A stretch of DNA of 64,000 nt from Planctomycetota bacterium (lineage in GTDB: Bacteria > Planctomycetota > Phycisphaerae > Phycisphaerales > UBA1924). The stretch's first letter is position 1, and each line of letters opens with the position of its first letter. A program made the position numbers and the translations under genes. This document shows, in pieces, positions 12,038 to 21,507 of the stretch. Below the pieces are notes generated by a model. That model did not search any database and was not told the origin of the DNA. It saw nothing but the letters and a program-made list of their open reading frames with translations. The stretch is from contig JAFIFX010000002.1 in assembly GCA_020831805.1 (NCBI GenBank), positions 372,001-436,000 on the forward strand, written 5' to 3'.

Positions 12038-12943
12038 GTGCACCTGGTCATCAGCCCCTACTCGCTCTGTGCCCGGGACGCCGCCGCGATGGCCGGGCTG
12101 CTGCTGGCCGATCCGGCGCTGACCTTCCTGCCGCGTTCGCTGGAAACAGCGCCCGTGTCGCGCGAGCGTGCGATCGGGTCGCCGGGGTTCCGGCGGGTGA
12201 TGGAGTCGGTGGCGTGGACGACGCCCCTGCTCGGGGCCGGGGTGCTGGCGACGAGCGTGGAGGGCCAGGACGCCTCGGAGGCGTTCGCGTCGGCCCGACG
12301 CCGGGTGTACGAGGATCCCGGCTATACGGCCCTGCGCCGGTTCGTGGGGCCGCGGCGCGCGTTCGACGAGTCCGAGGAGCTCGAGCGGCTGGCGAGCGAT
12401 CTGACGCGGTCCGGGCCGGACCCGTCGATCTCGGTGCCGCTGGCGGGCGCGCTCGACTCGTTCGCGGCCCGGCACGGGTACGCGGTGGTGCGGGTGGACG
12501 GGCCGTCCCTGGCGCAGAAGGCCGAGCGGGCGCGGGAGCGACGCCTGTTCGCGTGCTCGGTCCCGGTGCTGGTGCAGGCCGGTCCCGAGCGGCTGCTGGA
12601 GACGCGTCGGCGGCTGGAACGCGAACTCAACGGGCTTCGGCGAGCGTGCGAGGACGCCCTCGACGGGCTGGCGGACGAGGGCGCGGTCCGCGAGGCCGCG
12701 GCGGCGTATTCGCAGGCGTACGACGACCATCGCCACCACATCGAGCGCGCTGAGGATGACCCGGACGACCCGATGGTCCGCTCGGCCGAGGCCGTGCTGA
12801 TCGGCGTCGCCCACGAGCGCGACCACGCGATGTCCAGCTCCCTCGCCGCCGCGCGGCGCGTGACGCGCGGATCGGGCCGGACGGATGAATCCGCCGGAAC
12901 GCTGGCCGCCCGTTCGTTGATCGTGCGGCTGGTCGGGCGATAG
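12038..12943 (+). CDS. Conserved hypothetical protein
   Basis: I do not recognise this 301-residue protein. It starts with GTG, preceded by GGAG and 4 bases after the hydrolase gene, so it is translationally linked to it. It begins [20 protein letters not shown], with no signal peptide or membrane helix, and the central and C-terminal thirds are charged helices (residues about 165-250, rich in Glu and Arg) that may form a coiled coil. The composition suggests a soluble cytoplasmic protein. Codon use matches the neighbours, so there is no sign of recent transfer. Confidence 0.75.
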   Translation: MHLVISPYSLCARDAAAMAGLLLADPALTFLPRSLETAPVSRERAIGSPGFRRVMESVAWTTPLLGAGVLATSVEGQDASEAFASARRRVYEDPGYTALRRFVGPRRAFDESEELERLASDLTRSGPDPSISVPLAGALDSFAARHGYAVVRVDGPSLAQKAERARERRLFACSVPVLVQAGPERLLETRRRLERELNGLRRACEDALDGLADEGAVREAAAAYSQAYDDHRHHIERAEDDPDDPMVRSAEAVLIGVAHERDHAMSSSLAAARRVTRGSGRTDESAGTLAARSLIVRLVGR

Positions 12944-12986
12944 CGGAATGGTTCGCATCGGCACGGACCACTTCGTACGATCTTCC

Positions 12987-15308
12987 ATGAATGAACGGAC
13001 CAACAGACTCGCCCTCGAATCGTCCCCGTACCTGCTCCAGCACGCGCACAACCCCGTGGACTGGCGCCCGTGGGGGGATGAGGCCTTCGCCGAGGCCCGG
13101 CGCCGGGGCGTGCCGTTGCTCGTGTCGGTGGGCTACTCGACCTGCTACTGGTGCCATGTCATGGAGCGAGAGTCGTTCGAGGATCCCGGGACCGCGGCGG
13201 TGATGAACGAGCGGTTCGTGTGCGTCAAGGTCGACCGCGAGGAGCGCCCCGATGTCGACGAGCTGACCATGGGCGCGACCGTGACCTTCACCGGGCGCGG
13301 GGGCTGGCCGACCACGGTGTTCTTCGAGCCCGAGGGGCTGCGTCCCTACTTCGCCGGTACCTACTTCCCCAGGGACGAACGCCACGGGCTGCCGTCGTTC
13401 ACGCGGGTGCTCACGGCGATGTCGGAGGCCTGGCACGAGCAGCGCGCCGAGGTGATCGAGCAGGCCGAGCGTCTGGCCGGCGCGGTGGCCGAGCAGCTGA
13501 ATGGGGCGGACGAGCCGGTCGCGCTCGGGCCGCGCCACGCGGGCAAGGCCGTCGAGACGCTGCTGCAGATCTTCGATCGTGCCGACGGCGGCTTCGGCGG
13601 AGCGCCGAAGTTCCCCCAGCCGGTCTTCGCCGAGCTGCTCCTCGATGTCCGCGACCGCGCCGACGGCCCGACGCGCGACGCCGTGGACCAGGCGGTGCGC
13701 GTGACGCTGGACAAGATGGCCGCCGGCGGCCTGCACGACCATGCGGGCGGCGGGTTCCACCGCTACAGCGTGGACAGGCACTGGACCGTGCCGCACTTCG
13801 AGAAGATGCTCTACGACAACGCCCAGCTCGCCCACCTGTATGCGCGGGCCGCGGGGCTGTACGCGGATTCCTGGTATGCCCGCGTCGCCGAGCGGACCTG
13901 CGGGTATGTCCTGCGCGAGATGACTGATGCGCAGGGCGGTTTCCACGCCGCCCAGGACGCGGAGGTCGACCGGCGCGAGGGCCTGAACTACCTCTGGACG
14001 CCCGACGAGATCGACGCGGTCCTGGACGCCGATGACGCGGCCTTCGCCCGACGGGTGTACGGCCTGGACCACTCGGCCAACTTCAAGGACCCGCACCACC
14101 CCGACGAGCCGGCCCGGTGGGTGCTCCGCATGGAAGGGCGGCCCGAGGCCGTCGCCGAGCGGCTCGGGATGGAGCCGGACGCGTTCCTCGCCCGCCTCGA
14201 CGGGATCAACGCCCGCCTGCTCGCGGAGCGGGACGGCCGCGACCAGCCCGGCACGGACGACAAGGTGCTCGCCGCCTGGAACGGGCTGATGATCGCCGGG
14301 CTGGCGCGCACGGCCGCGACGCTCGGCCCGGAGCGCGGGCGGCGTTTCCGCGAGGCGGCCGAGCGGGCGGCGCGGTTCGTGCTCGGATCCATGCGCTCGC
14401 CCGAGGGCGGGCTGTACCGATCCTGGCGGCAGGGCAACGCAAAGATCCATGCCCCGCTGGAGGACCACGCGTTCCTGATCCACGGGCTGCTGATGCTGGC
14501 GAAGCACGCGGACGATCCGGCCTGGCTCGACGGCGCCCGCGCGTTGGCCGCCCACGCCGAGCGGGTCTTCGGCGACGGCCAGGGGGGCTATTTCGACACC
14601 GCCGCGGACCGCTCGGACCTGTTCGTGCGGGCCAGGACCACCCACGACGGAGCCACCCCCTCGGCCGGCGGCGTGATGCTCCAGAACCTGCTGGACCTGC
14701 ACGAGCACACCGGCGACGACGCCTGGCTCGACCGCGCGATCGGTCTGCTGCGTTCGCTCTCCGCGGCGGTCGACCGCGCGCCGGTGGGGACGCTCAACCC
14801 GGTCCGGGCGCTGCTGCGGCTGATGTCCATGGGCGAAGCCCTCGGCGGGCGCTACGCGTTCGACACGGCCGATCCCGAACCGACGCGCCCCGAGCGAAAG
14901 GCCCCGGTCACGGTGCTGGCCAATACCGACTCGGTCGAGGTGACTCCGGACACGCCCGGCGTCTTCAAGGTCGCCCTGGAGATCGGCCCGGGGTGGCACA
15001 TCGTCGCCGCCGAACCGGGCGAGACGGACATGCCGCTCCAGCCGCTCCGCGTGGGGCTGACCCGCGGCTCGGGCGTGGCGGTCTACGCGGATTACCCCGC
15101 CGGCGAGCCCCACGGCGTCGAGGGCGTCGGCGAGATCCTCGTCCACCACGGGCGGATCGAGTTCGATGTGGTGCTCGAGCACAAGCCGGGCGTCGGCGCC
15201 TCGCCGGGCACGCCGGTGCTGGGCGTGAGCTACCAGGCCTGCACGGACACCGAGTGCGCCCCGGTACACACAACGGAGCTGGAAATCGGCGTGGTGCTCA
15301 AGGGCTGA
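12987..15308 (+). CDS. YyaL/SPATA20-type thioredoxin-domain protein with C-terminal DsbD-alpha-like domain
   Basis: A 773-residue protein. Residues 1-170 are the DUF255 thioredoxin-like domain ([20 protein letters not shown], with redox pair C53-Y-W-C56), and residues about 190-630 are the (alpha/alpha)6 barrel typical of YyaL and human SPATA20 ([22 protein letters not shown]). The usual family ends there. Here about 130 further residues follow, with [11 protein letters not shown] and [12 protein letters not shown], resembling the N-terminal periplasmic domain of DsbD, including a second cysteine pair (C752 and C757). The start at 12987 fits the family N-terminus. No signal peptide is visible, which is odd for a DsbD-alpha domain. 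A redox relay between the two ends is possible. Confidence 0.9.
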   Translation: MNERTNRLALESSPYLLQHAHNPVDWRPWGDEAFAEARRRGVPLLVSVGYSTCYWCHVMERESFEDPGTAAVMNERFVCVKVDREERPDVDELTMGATVTFTGRGGWPTTVFFEPEGLRPYFAGTYFPRDERHGLPSFTRVLTAMSEAWHEQRAEVIEQAERLAGAVAEQLNGADEPVALGPRHAGKAVETLLQIFDRADGGFGGAPKFPQPVFAELLLDVRDRADGPTRDAVDQAVRVTLDKMAAGGLHDHAGGGFHRYSVDRHWTVPHFEKMLYDNAQLAHLYARAAGLYADSWYARVAERTCGYVLREMTDAQGGFHAAQDAEVDRREGLNYLWTPDEIDAVLDADDAAFARRVYGLDHSANFKDPHHPDEPARWVLRMEGRPEAVAERLGMEPDAFLARLDGINARLLAERDGRDQPGTDDKVLAAWNGLMIAGLARTAATLGPERGRRFREAAERAARFVLGSMRSPEGGLYRSWRQGNAKIHAPLEDHAFLIHGLLMLAKHADDPAWLDGARALAAHAERVFGDGQGGYFDTAADRSDLFVRARTTHDGATPSAGGVMLQNLLDLHEHTGDDAWLDRAIGLLRSLSAAVDRAPVGTLNPVRALLRLMSMGEALGGRYAFDTADPEPTRPERKAPVTVLANTDSVEVTPDTPGVFKVALEIGPGWHIVAAEPGETDMPLQPLRVGLTRGSGVAVYADYPAGEPHGVEGVGEILVHHGRIEFDVVLEHKPGVGASPGTPVLGVSYQACTDTECAPVHTTELEIGVVLKG

Positions 15309-15389
15309 CGATCCGAAACGAAGACCCGAGCGTCAGCGACGGGCTCGAGCGCGGGAACGATGCGGGAACCCTCTCAACCCGTGGCTCGG

Positions 15390-16025
15390 TCACAGCACCC
15401 TGTGCTTCTTGAGGTGCTTGCGCAGCTGCTTGACGGGGTCTTTCTCCGGATCGATCCGCTCGGCCAGCCAGCCCATCGCGCGGGCCGCCTTGATGTTGTC
15501 CTCGAGGTCGTCGAAGAAGAGGATCTGCGAGCCGCTGGCGCTGACGCGGCGTTCGAAGGCCGAGTAGATCTTCTCGTCGGGCTTGGCCAGGCCGAACAGG
15601 TGGCTGGCCCACTGGTGCTCGATCAGGCTGGCGGTGGTGAAGTCGGTCTCGCGGCGCATCCAGTGCAGCCCATTGGTGTTGCTGAGCAGGGCGGTGGAGA
15701 CCTTCGGCATCTCGTTGATCTCGTGGACCAGCTCGTCGGTGCCGTTGAAGTCCTCGATGAGCCAGGCGTGGTGGATCTTCTCGATCTCGTCGGGCTCGTA
15801 CTTGCCGTCGCTGGCCTCGGCGACCGCCTTGAAGTACGCGGCGTCGGACATCTGCCCGGTCTGGTAGCGCTGGCTGAGCCGGCGTCGCGCCTCGATGCAC
15901 TTCTTCTGGCCGCTCTTGCCGCGCACGGGCAGGCCGGCCATCTCGCAGCCCTCTGCCCACGAGCGGCAGATGCGGAGGATCACCCCGCCCCAGTCGAAGC
16001 ACACGACGCGCACCCCATCACTCAT
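15390..16025 (-). CDS. HAD-IA family phosphatase-like protein
   Basis: A 211-residue haloacid-dehalogenase-type hydrolase. Motif I is VCFDWGGVIL, with the nucleophile Asp but Gly at +2 where most HAD phosphatases have Asp; this variant occurs in the YihX-type subgroup. Motif II is LLSNTN, and motif III/IV is KPDEKIY followed by LFFDDLEDNI. A helical cap lies between residues 20 and 90. The start overlaps the end of truD by 8 bases, so it is translated from the same message. The substrate, probably a small phosphorylated metabolite, cannot be named. Confidence 0.85.
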   Translation of the reverse strand: MSDGVRVVCFDWGGVILRICRSWAEGCEMAGLPVRGKSGQKKCIEARRRLSQRYQTGQMSDAAYFKAVAEASDGKYEPDEIEKIHHAWLIEDFNGTDELVHEINEMPKVSTALLSNTNGLHWMRRETDFTTASLIEHQWASHLFGLAKPDEKIYSAFERRVSASGSQILFFDDLEDNIKAARAMGWLAERIDPEKDPVKQLRKHLKKHRVL

Positions 16026-17328
16026 GGTCGGATTCCTCCTCCAGGGGGACTTTCATGATCTCGTCCATGACCGTGGTCGCGAACGAGCCCCTGGGCAGTT
16101 CGAACGCACAGCGGACATACGCCCCGTGCTCGTCAACCCCGCCCTCGACCTCGGGGTCGATGACGGGGATGCGCAGGGGCCGCCGGTCGCCGCCGATCAT
16201 CAGGTATCCGTCGCGCTGCTCGCAGGCCGTCAGGTCCTCCGGCGTCACGCCCGTGGCGCGGAGCGCGTCGACCTCGGCCCGGTCGATCTCGCCCGCGGCC
16301 CGGCGCATGGTCGTGCCCCACATCGGCCCCGACGGCGAGACCCCGAACGAGGCCAGGCGTTCGGCCAGCTCGGCCTCGCCAATGTTGTCCGGCGTGACCG
16401 GGAAGACCGCCCGGCTCTTGATCACGAACGCCAGATCCCCCTCGACCAGCCGGTCGAGCGTGCCCGCGTTGATCCGCCGGTTCAGCACGCCGTTGAACAC
16501 CGCGCTCTGGAAGCTGGAGATGAAAAAGCCCGCGGCGGTCTGGTCGATGGCCCGCAACGCGGCTTCGTGGTCCCCGCCCCGCGCCAGCACGCGGAGCGCC
16601 TGGCGTTCCGCCTTGAACACACGGGGCATCAGCTCGTACGCGGTGCCGTGGTCGCCCGCGTCGTAGGCCAGGCGGGCGTCGCGCTGCTTGGGCGGCGCGC
16701 CGCTCACGGTGCCGAGCATCAGGTCCATCGCCCCGCGTGCGTCGCCAAGGATCATCGCCCGGCCGATCAGGTGGTTGTTGCGCATGTACCCGAACCGCTG
16801 CAGCCCGAAGCGGTTGGGCACGCCGGTCTTCGCGAGCCTCGCCAGCGCCCGCTGGGCGTGGACCGCCGCCGTCGGCTCGATGTCCCGGACTCGGATCGAG
16901 AATCGGTTGCCCGCCAGGTGCCCGCGCTGGAGCTTGTTGCGGTGCAGGTCGGCCCACTGGATGTCGATGCGGCTGTGCTTGAAGCTGGGGAAATCCTCCG
17001 GCTTCTTGCCCGGCGTGTGGATCGAGACCACCTGGCGTGTGATCGCGTGCTTGTCCTTGAGCCCGGCGTGCCCGATGGCCCGGGACGAGACGCGGAAGTG
17101 GCGCGCCAGCTCGTCGCGCATCTGAATGGTGCTCAGTCCGCGTTTCTCGACATAGAGGTAGATGTGCTCGCCCTCGCCGCACGGCTCGTACAGCGGGATC
17201 TCATCGACGAGGAAGTCCTCCTCGCGCTGCTTGATCACGCCGCCGATGCCGGGGATGTCCGCCGTCAGGTACCCCGGCGCGGTCACATGGGCGTCAAAAC
17301 CAGTTTGTTCTCCGGCGGGTGGCATCAC
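16018..17328 (-). CDS. truD: tRNA pseudouridine(13) synthase TruD
   Basis: A 436-residue TruD, which converts U13 of tRNA-Glu to pseudouridine. The catalytic motif GLKDK places the nucleophilic Asp at residue 92, and the segments KQREEDFLVDEIPLY near residue 33 and NRFSIRVRD near 150 are typical. QRFGYMRNNHLIGRA and the TruD insertion domain follow. The length is somewhat above the E. coli protein (349), as in many TruD proteins outside the enteric bacteria. Its ATG overlaps the stop of the preceding nuclease gene by 4 bases (ATGA), and its own end overlaps the HAD gene. Confidence 0.95.
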   Translation of the reverse strand: MMPPAGEQTGFDAHVTAPGYLTADIPGIGGVIKQREEDFLVDEIPLYEPCGEGEHIYLYVEKRGLSTIQMRDELARHFRVSSRAIGHAGLKDKHAITRQVVSIHTPGKKPEDFPSFKHSRIDIQWADLHRNKLQRGHLAGNRFSIRVRDIEPTAAVHAQRALARLAKTGVPNRFGLQRFGYMRNNHLIGRAMILGDARGAMDLMLGTVSGAPPKQRDARLAYDAGDHGTAYELMPRVFKAERQALRVLARGGDHEAALRAIDQTAAGFFISSFQSAVFNGVLNRRINAGTLDRLVEGDLAFVIKSRAVFPVTPDNIGEAELAERLASFGVSPSGPMWGTTMRRAAGEIDRAEVDALRATGVTPEDLTACEQRDGYLMIGGDRRPLRIPVIDPEVEGGVDEHGAYVRCAFELPRGSFATTVMDEIMKVPLEEESDHE

Positions 17329-17762
17329 AGCTCCATGTCACCCGGGTCTGGGGTGGCGGCTTCCTCGATCACCGATTCGTCCACGAAGATGGCCACGCCG
17401 GAGGCGATGCCCAACGCGATCGCGTCGCTGGGGCGTGCATCGACCTTCACCTCCGACCCGTCCGGCCCGGTCAGGTTCAGGCAGGCGTAGAAGGTGCCCT
17501 CGGAAAGTTCGGTGATCTCGACCGACTCGAGTATCGCGCCCAGCGTCGTGATGACCGACGCCAGCAAGTCGTGCGTCTGCGGGCGTTTGGGCGTCAGGCC
17601 CGAGAGGCGGCGCTCGATCGCCTGGGCCTCGGGCAGCCCGATCACGATCGGGAACGAGCGTGGGGCGTCTTCCGAGGCCGGCTCGGCCTCGGTCAACTCG
17701 ATGAGCTGCACATCGGTCAGCTCACGGATCAGGATGCGGCTCAACTCCATCCGCACGGGCAT
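17325..17762 (-). CDS. Bifunctional nuclease (BFN, DUF151) domain protein
   Basis: A 145-residue protein of the DUF151/BFN family; plant and bacterial members have been reported to have RNase and DNase activity. The family core is visible: FPIVIGLPEAQAIERRLSG, TLGAILESVEITEL, FYACLNL and DARPSDAIALGIASGVAIFV. It is the first gene of a set that continues into truD (4-base overlap) and the HAD gene. Pairing of a nuclease-fold protein with a tRNA-modifying enzyme suggests an RNA-related role, which is inference. Confidence 0.9.
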   Translation of the reverse strand: MPVRMELSRILIRELTDVQLIELTEAEPASEDAPRSFPIVIGLPEAQAIERRLSGLTPKRPQTHDLLASVITTLGAILESVEITELSEGTFYACLNLTGPDGSEVKVDARPSDAIALGIASGVAIFVDESVIEEAATPDPGDMEL

Positions 17763-17852
17763 CGGTGGGATCCTTCCGCGGGACCTCGCCCGCGACCTCT
17801 ATTGAAGGGGCCCCGTGCGCGCCTGACCACCCCGAATCCTGAATCGACCCGA

Positions 17853-18650
17853 TCAGATCCCTGATTCTGGGGCCGGCGACCCCGGCCGGCCGAGCCACAC
17901 CCGCCCGAGTTCGCCCAGCAGGACCGCCGGGGCCCCGATGTCGGCCACCGCCAGGTCTCCCACGAACTCCTGGGCCTCCAGGCGGGTTAGCCCCGGCTTG
18001 ACGGCGGCCAGCGTCACCGTCCGGTCGGCACGGACGCACGCCCCGCCCAGCGGCTCGCCCGATTGGGCATCAAGCCCCGAGGGAACATCCACCGCAAGGA
18101 TCAGGGCCCCGTTGGACCGGGCCCGGGCTGCCCAAGCGATCAGTCCGGCGCCGACCCCCTCAATCGGGCGGGTCAGACCCGTGCCGAACAGGGCGTCCAC
18201 CACCAGCCCCGGGGTGGAGCCGGGGTCCTCTGGCAGCAATCCCGGCTCGATGCCGGGGATCGCCATCCGCTCGGCGATGGTCAGGTTAATGCCCGCGTCG
18301 CTGCCCGGATCCCCGGGCCGGCCGGCCAGAACGACCGAAACCGGCACGCCGAGGTTGGACAGGTGCCGGGCCAGCGCGAGGCCGTCGCCGCCGTTGTTGC
18401 CGGGGCCGCAGAGGATCACGGTTTCGTCGCTGCGAGCCCGGGCGAGCAGGTCGAGGGCGTGCTCGCGGAGGTTGCGGGCCGCGTTCTCCATCAGGACGAT
18501 GCCCGGCACGCCGAACCGCTCCACGGCGAGCCGGTCGAGGGTGCGAACCGCGTCCACGGTCAGCTCGTAAACCGGGTGAGCGGGACGCGGACGGGGCGGT
18601 TCGCCCCGCCGGGCCTCCCGGTCTGCGTAGCGAGGGCCGGGCTCGGTCAT
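17853..18650 (-). CDS. nnrE: NAD(P)H-hydrate epimerase (YjeF N-terminal domain only)
   Basis: A 265-residue enzyme that interconverts R and S forms of damaged, hydrated NAD(P)H as part of nicotinamide repair. It has PGIVLMENAARNL, CGPGNNGGDGLALARHL (phosphate-binding loop), VVDALFGTGL and VDVPSGLDAQSG, all YjeF_N hallmarks. In many bacteria this domain is fused to the ATP-dependent dehydratase (NnrD); here only the epimerase is present, and no dehydratase gene is in the window. I chose the ATG at 18650; one 33 bases further upstream lacks similarity to the family. It is divergent from the glycosyltransferase gene. Confidence 0.9.
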   Translation of the reverse strand: MTEPGPRYADREARRGEPPRPRPAHPVYELTVDAVRTLDRLAVERFGVPGIVLMENAARNLREHALDLLARARSDETVILCGPGNNGGDGLALARHLSNLGVPVSVVLAGRPGDPGSDAGINLTIAERMAIPGIEPGLLPEDPGSTPGLVVDALFGTGLTRPIEGVGAGLIAWAARARSNGALILAVDVPSGLDAQSGEPLGGACVRADRTVTLAAVKPGLTRLEAQEFVGDLAVADIGAPAVLLGELGRVWLGRPGSPAPESGI

Positions 18651-18727
18651 GGGCGAGTGTACCCCCGGGCCGCGGCCCGGCACGCGGGTCGGCCCGACCC
18701 GGCACGCTACCCTTCCAGGGCGATCCC

Positions 18728-19963
18728 ATGCCCAGCCCTTTCCTGGACATCCTGTTCGGCATCCTGCTGGTCGGATCGGTCGTGCTGCTGGTCTACTGGA
18801 CGGCGGCGATGGTCCAGATCGTGCGGACCACGCGGCGCCTGCCCACCGCCCGCAGCGGCGTGGCGATGGCGGACGAGAAGCCGCCGACCGAAAAGGTCTG
18901 CATCATCGTGCCCGCCCACAACGAGGCCGGGACCATCGCGGGCCTGATCGCCAGTCTCCGCGCCCAGGACTACGACCGCCTGCGCGTCGTGCTGGCCCTG
19001 GACCGCTGCACGGACGACACGCGCGGCGTGGCCGAGCGGGCCATCGACCGCGACCCGCGGTTCGAGATCATCGAGATCAATGCCTGCCCGGACGACTGGG
19101 CGGGCAAGGTCCACGCCGCGTGGACCGGGTTCGAGCGCTCAGGCCACGCGCAGAACGCTGAGGTGCTGATCTTCACCGACGCGGACACCTGGTTCGACCC
19201 GAGCTGCGTGCGTGCGTGCGTGGCGCTGGCCCGCCGGCGCCGCCTGGACATGCTCAGCCTGTTCTGCACGCTGACGACCGACACCTGGTTCGAGCGGGTG
19301 GTCCAGACCGCGGCGGGGTTCGAGCTGGCCCGGCAGTACCCGCTGCTGCGGGCGAACATGGAGGACCACCGCCGGCGGCGCCCGTTCGCCAACGGCCAGT
19401 TCATGCTCTTCGACGCCGGGGCCTACCGGGCCATCGGCGGGCACGAGAGCGTGAAGGACGCGCTGCTGGAGGACATCGCGTTCTCCCGGCGCATCGCGTC
19501 CAGCCAGATGCGGGGCGGGCTGCTGCTGGCCGACGGGATGGTCCGTTGCCGCATGTACGACGACTGGGCGCAGTTCCGCAAGGGCTGGAAGCGGATCTAC
19601 ACCGAGTCGGCCAACCGCGAGCCGGGCCGCCTGCGCCGCTACGCGTGGCGTTCGGGCCTGCTGGGCGCGGGGCTGCCGCTGATGGCGGCGGCGGGGCTCG
19701 TTCTGGCGCTGACCCTCGGCGACGGGCCGACCATGGTGCTCGGCGGGGGCCTGTGCGCCGCGGCGTTGATCGTCTGGCTGTCCGGCCTGGTGACAATCTA
19801 TCGCAGTTCCGGCGCACGCACCGAGGATGTGCTCTACTTCCCGATCGGCGCGTGGCTCGTCGGCTCGATCTACCGCGAGGCCTGGCGCGACCTGGTCCAG
19901 GGCAAGCCGACCTCCTGGGGCGGGCGCGAGTATGTCCGCCCCGTCGGCGGCGGGGGAGTCTGA
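18728..19963 (+). CDS. Membrane glycosyltransferase family 2 (CrtQ/HpnB-like)
   Basis: A 411-residue inner-membrane GT2. One hydrophobic helix lies at residues 5-32, the GT-A domain at about 55-290 and two or three more helices at about 310-385. The nucleotide-binding start is VCIIVPAHNEAGTI; the metal site is FTDADTW; the acceptor site has LLEDIAFSRR; and FRKGWKRIY takes the place of the QxxRW motif. The segment DDWAGKVHAAWTGF is close to that of the hopene-associated (HpnB) and carotenoid (CrtQ) groups, so a lipid acceptor is plausible. It is followed after 3 bases by exbD, which suggests one operon. Confidence 0.87.
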   Translation: MPSPFLDILFGILLVGSVVLLVYWTAAMVQIVRTTRRLPTARSGVAMADEKPPTEKVCIIVPAHNEAGTIAGLIASLRAQDYDRLRVVLALDRCTDDTRGVAERAIDRDPRFEIIEINACPDDWAGKVHAAWTGFERSGHAQNAEVLIFTDADTWFDPSCVRACVALARRRRLDMLSLFCTLTTDTWFERVVQTAAGFELARQYPLLRANMEDHRRRRPFANGQFMLFDAGAYRAIGGHESVKDALLEDIAFSRRIASSQMRGGLLLADGMVRCRMYDDWAQFRKGWKRIYTESANREPGRLRRYAWRSGLLGAGLPLMAAAGLVLALTLGDGPTMVLGGGLCAAALIVWLSGLVTIYRSSGARTEDVLYFPIGAWLVGSIYREAWRDLVQGKPTSWGGREYVRPVGGGGV

Positions 19964-19966
19964 CCC

Positions 19967-20416
19967 GTGCGCCGGGCGCGAAGACTCAACACGGGCACGA
20001 GCATCGAGCTGACACCGATGATCGATGTCGTGTTCCTGCTGCTGACCTTCTTCATCTTTTCGATCGCGCTGATGGTCCGCGCCGATGTGCTCGGCGTGTC
20101 GCTGCCCGACCTGACCAGCGGCCGGGCCGCCGAGCGGGTGGACCCGATCACGGTCACCCTCCGTGCGGACGGTTCGCTGCGGCTGATGGGCGAGGCGGTC
20201 GAGCGTGAGCGGCTGGTCGATTCGATCCGGTCGCTGCGCGAGTCCCGGCCCGACGCTCCGGTGCTGCTGGCGGCCGATGTGGACGCCGGCGCGGGCAGCC
20301 TGATCGAGCTGGCCGACGCTCTGGTCGGCGCGGGCATCACCCAGTTCTCCGTCGTCGGGCGGCCCGCGTCGGCCGAGCCGCGGGGCGTGCCGGCAGGCCC
20401 GGAGGAGGCGCCGTGA
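19967..20416 (+). CDS. ExbD/TolR family biopolymer transport protein
   Basis: A 149-residue proton-channel partner of the ExbB-ExbD or TolQ-TolR type, which couples the proton motive force to an outer-membrane process. The N-terminus LTPMIDVVFLLLTFFIF contains the conserved Asp needed for proton flow, followed by a periplasmic domain ending in DALVGAGITQFSVVG. The start is GTG with GGGGGAG upstream. The gene lies between a glycosyltransferase and a TonB-like gene, the latter overlapping it by 4 bases (GTGA). No ExbB/TolQ gene is nearby, so that subunit must come from elsewhere. Confidence 0.93.
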   Translation: MRRARRLNTGTSIELTPMIDVVFLLLTFFIFSIALMVRADVLGVSLPDLTSGRAAERVDPITVTLRADGSLRLMGEAVERERLVDSIRSLRESRPDAPVLLAADVDAGAGSLIELADALVGAGITQFSVVGRPASAEPRGVPAGPEEAP

Positions 20417-21504
20417 GCCATGCGCCGCCCATCCCGATCCAGCAACAGCGGGACCGCCCACCGATCGCGCTGGCGGCCGGGCTGGCGGTCAGCGTCCTGG
20501 TCCATGTGGCGGCGGCGTGGTGGCTGGGCGTCATGCCCGAGCGTCCGCCGACGGACCGGTTCACGCCGCCTCCGGCGACGATGCTGCCCGAGCCGGACGA
20601 GCCGCAGCAGCCGCGCCTCGGCATGGACATCCCCGAGAACGCGTCGATCGCCTGGCTCGGCGTGCTCGCCGACCCGATCGAGGGCGTCGCGCCCGAGTCG
20701 GAGATCGACCAGGCGGCCTTGACCCCGACCCAGGGCGAGGCCGACCCGGTCGAACCGACGCCGCCGGAACAGACCGATCCGATCGAGCCGGAGGAACCGA
20801 TCGAGCCCGAAGAGCCGATCGAACCCGAACCTGAGCCGGAGCCCGAGCCTCAACCGGGCGATCCGATCATCCTGCCGACCGATCCGAGCGACCCGGACCT
20901 GCCCGAGCAGCCCGTGACCGAGCCGATCGACCCACGCGAGATGGGCCCGCCGCTGCCCCCGGACGATTGGCGGGAGCAGCAGGAATCGGATGCGAGTGAG
21001 TCCGCGGAACGGGCGGCGGAACGGGCCGCCGAATCGGCTGAACCGCCACCCCCCACCCCCCAGCGTCCGCCGACCGAGGGCACCCCGGGTGAGTTCGACC
21101 CGCGTGCGGCGGATGCGGCGATGCGCCGGCGGGCGCAGGAGCTGGACATCAGCCGGCTGGGCCGGCCGCTGCAGGCGTCGGGCGATCTGCGGCTCAACAC
21201 CGTGCGTCCGCGCTGGTCCCTGCAGGTGCGCAACGCCTACAGCCCGCGCCGCAACCCGTTCATGGAGATCCGCTTCGGGGCGGACGGGCGGGTGAAGCTG
21301 GCCCGGTTCGTGCCGCTGCCCGACGGCACGCGCGGCTCGGGCTACGCGGAGGTGGACCAGCCGCTGCTCAACGCGGTGTACGGGTGGACGGCCGAGGGCA
21401 AGGCGATCGAGGCGCTGGACCGAAACGACCCCGAGTCCACCCACGACATCGTGATGCGCTTCCTGCTGGTGCCCTCGGCGCGCGGCGACCGCGACGACGA
21501 ATAA
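20413..21504 (+). CDS. TonB/TolA-like envelope-spanning protein
   Basis: A 363-residue protein with one membrane helix (ALAAGLAVSVLVHVAAAWWL, residues about 19-38), a long Pro/Glu-rich periplasmic spacer with repeats of E-P-E-E-P-I and E-P (residues about 110-155), a helical Ala/Glu stretch, and a C-terminal domain from about residue 255 that resembles the TonB C-terminus (WSLQVRNAYSPRRNPFMEIR). Such proteins carry energy from an ExbBD pair across the periplasm. Initiation is GTG, overlapping exbD by 4 bases. Loss of the usual YP-type motif makes the exact outer-membrane partner uncertain. Confidence 0.78.
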   Translation: MSHAPPIPIQQQRDRPPIALAAGLAVSVLVHVAAAWWLGVMPERPPTDRFTPPPATMLPEPDEPQQPRLGMDIPENASIAWLGVLADPIEGVAPESEIDQAALTPTQGEADPVEPTPPEQTDPIEPEEPIEPEEPIEPEPEPEPEPQPGDPIILPTDPSDPDLPEQPVTEPIDPREMGPPLPPDDWREQQESDASESAERAAERAAESAEPPPPTPQRPPTEGTPGEFDPRAADAAMRRRAQELDISRLGRPLQASGDLRLNTVRPRWSLQVRNAYSPRRNPFMEIRFGADGRVKLARFVPLPDGTRGSGYAEVDQPLLNAVYGWTAEGKAIEALDRNDPESTHDIVMRFLLVPSARGDRDDE

Positions 21505-21507
21505 AAA

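Noticed and set aside
12627..15269. Long open frame (880 codons) on the minus strand opposite the YyaL gene
   Set aside because: It is the antisense shadow of a real GC-rich gene: low-complexity His/Arg/Gly product, no motif, no ribosome site.
20750..20870. Short tandem repeats suggesting a CRISPR or minisatellite
   Set aside because: They encode the Pro/Glu-rich spacer of the TonB-like protein in frame; no spacer-repeat structure.
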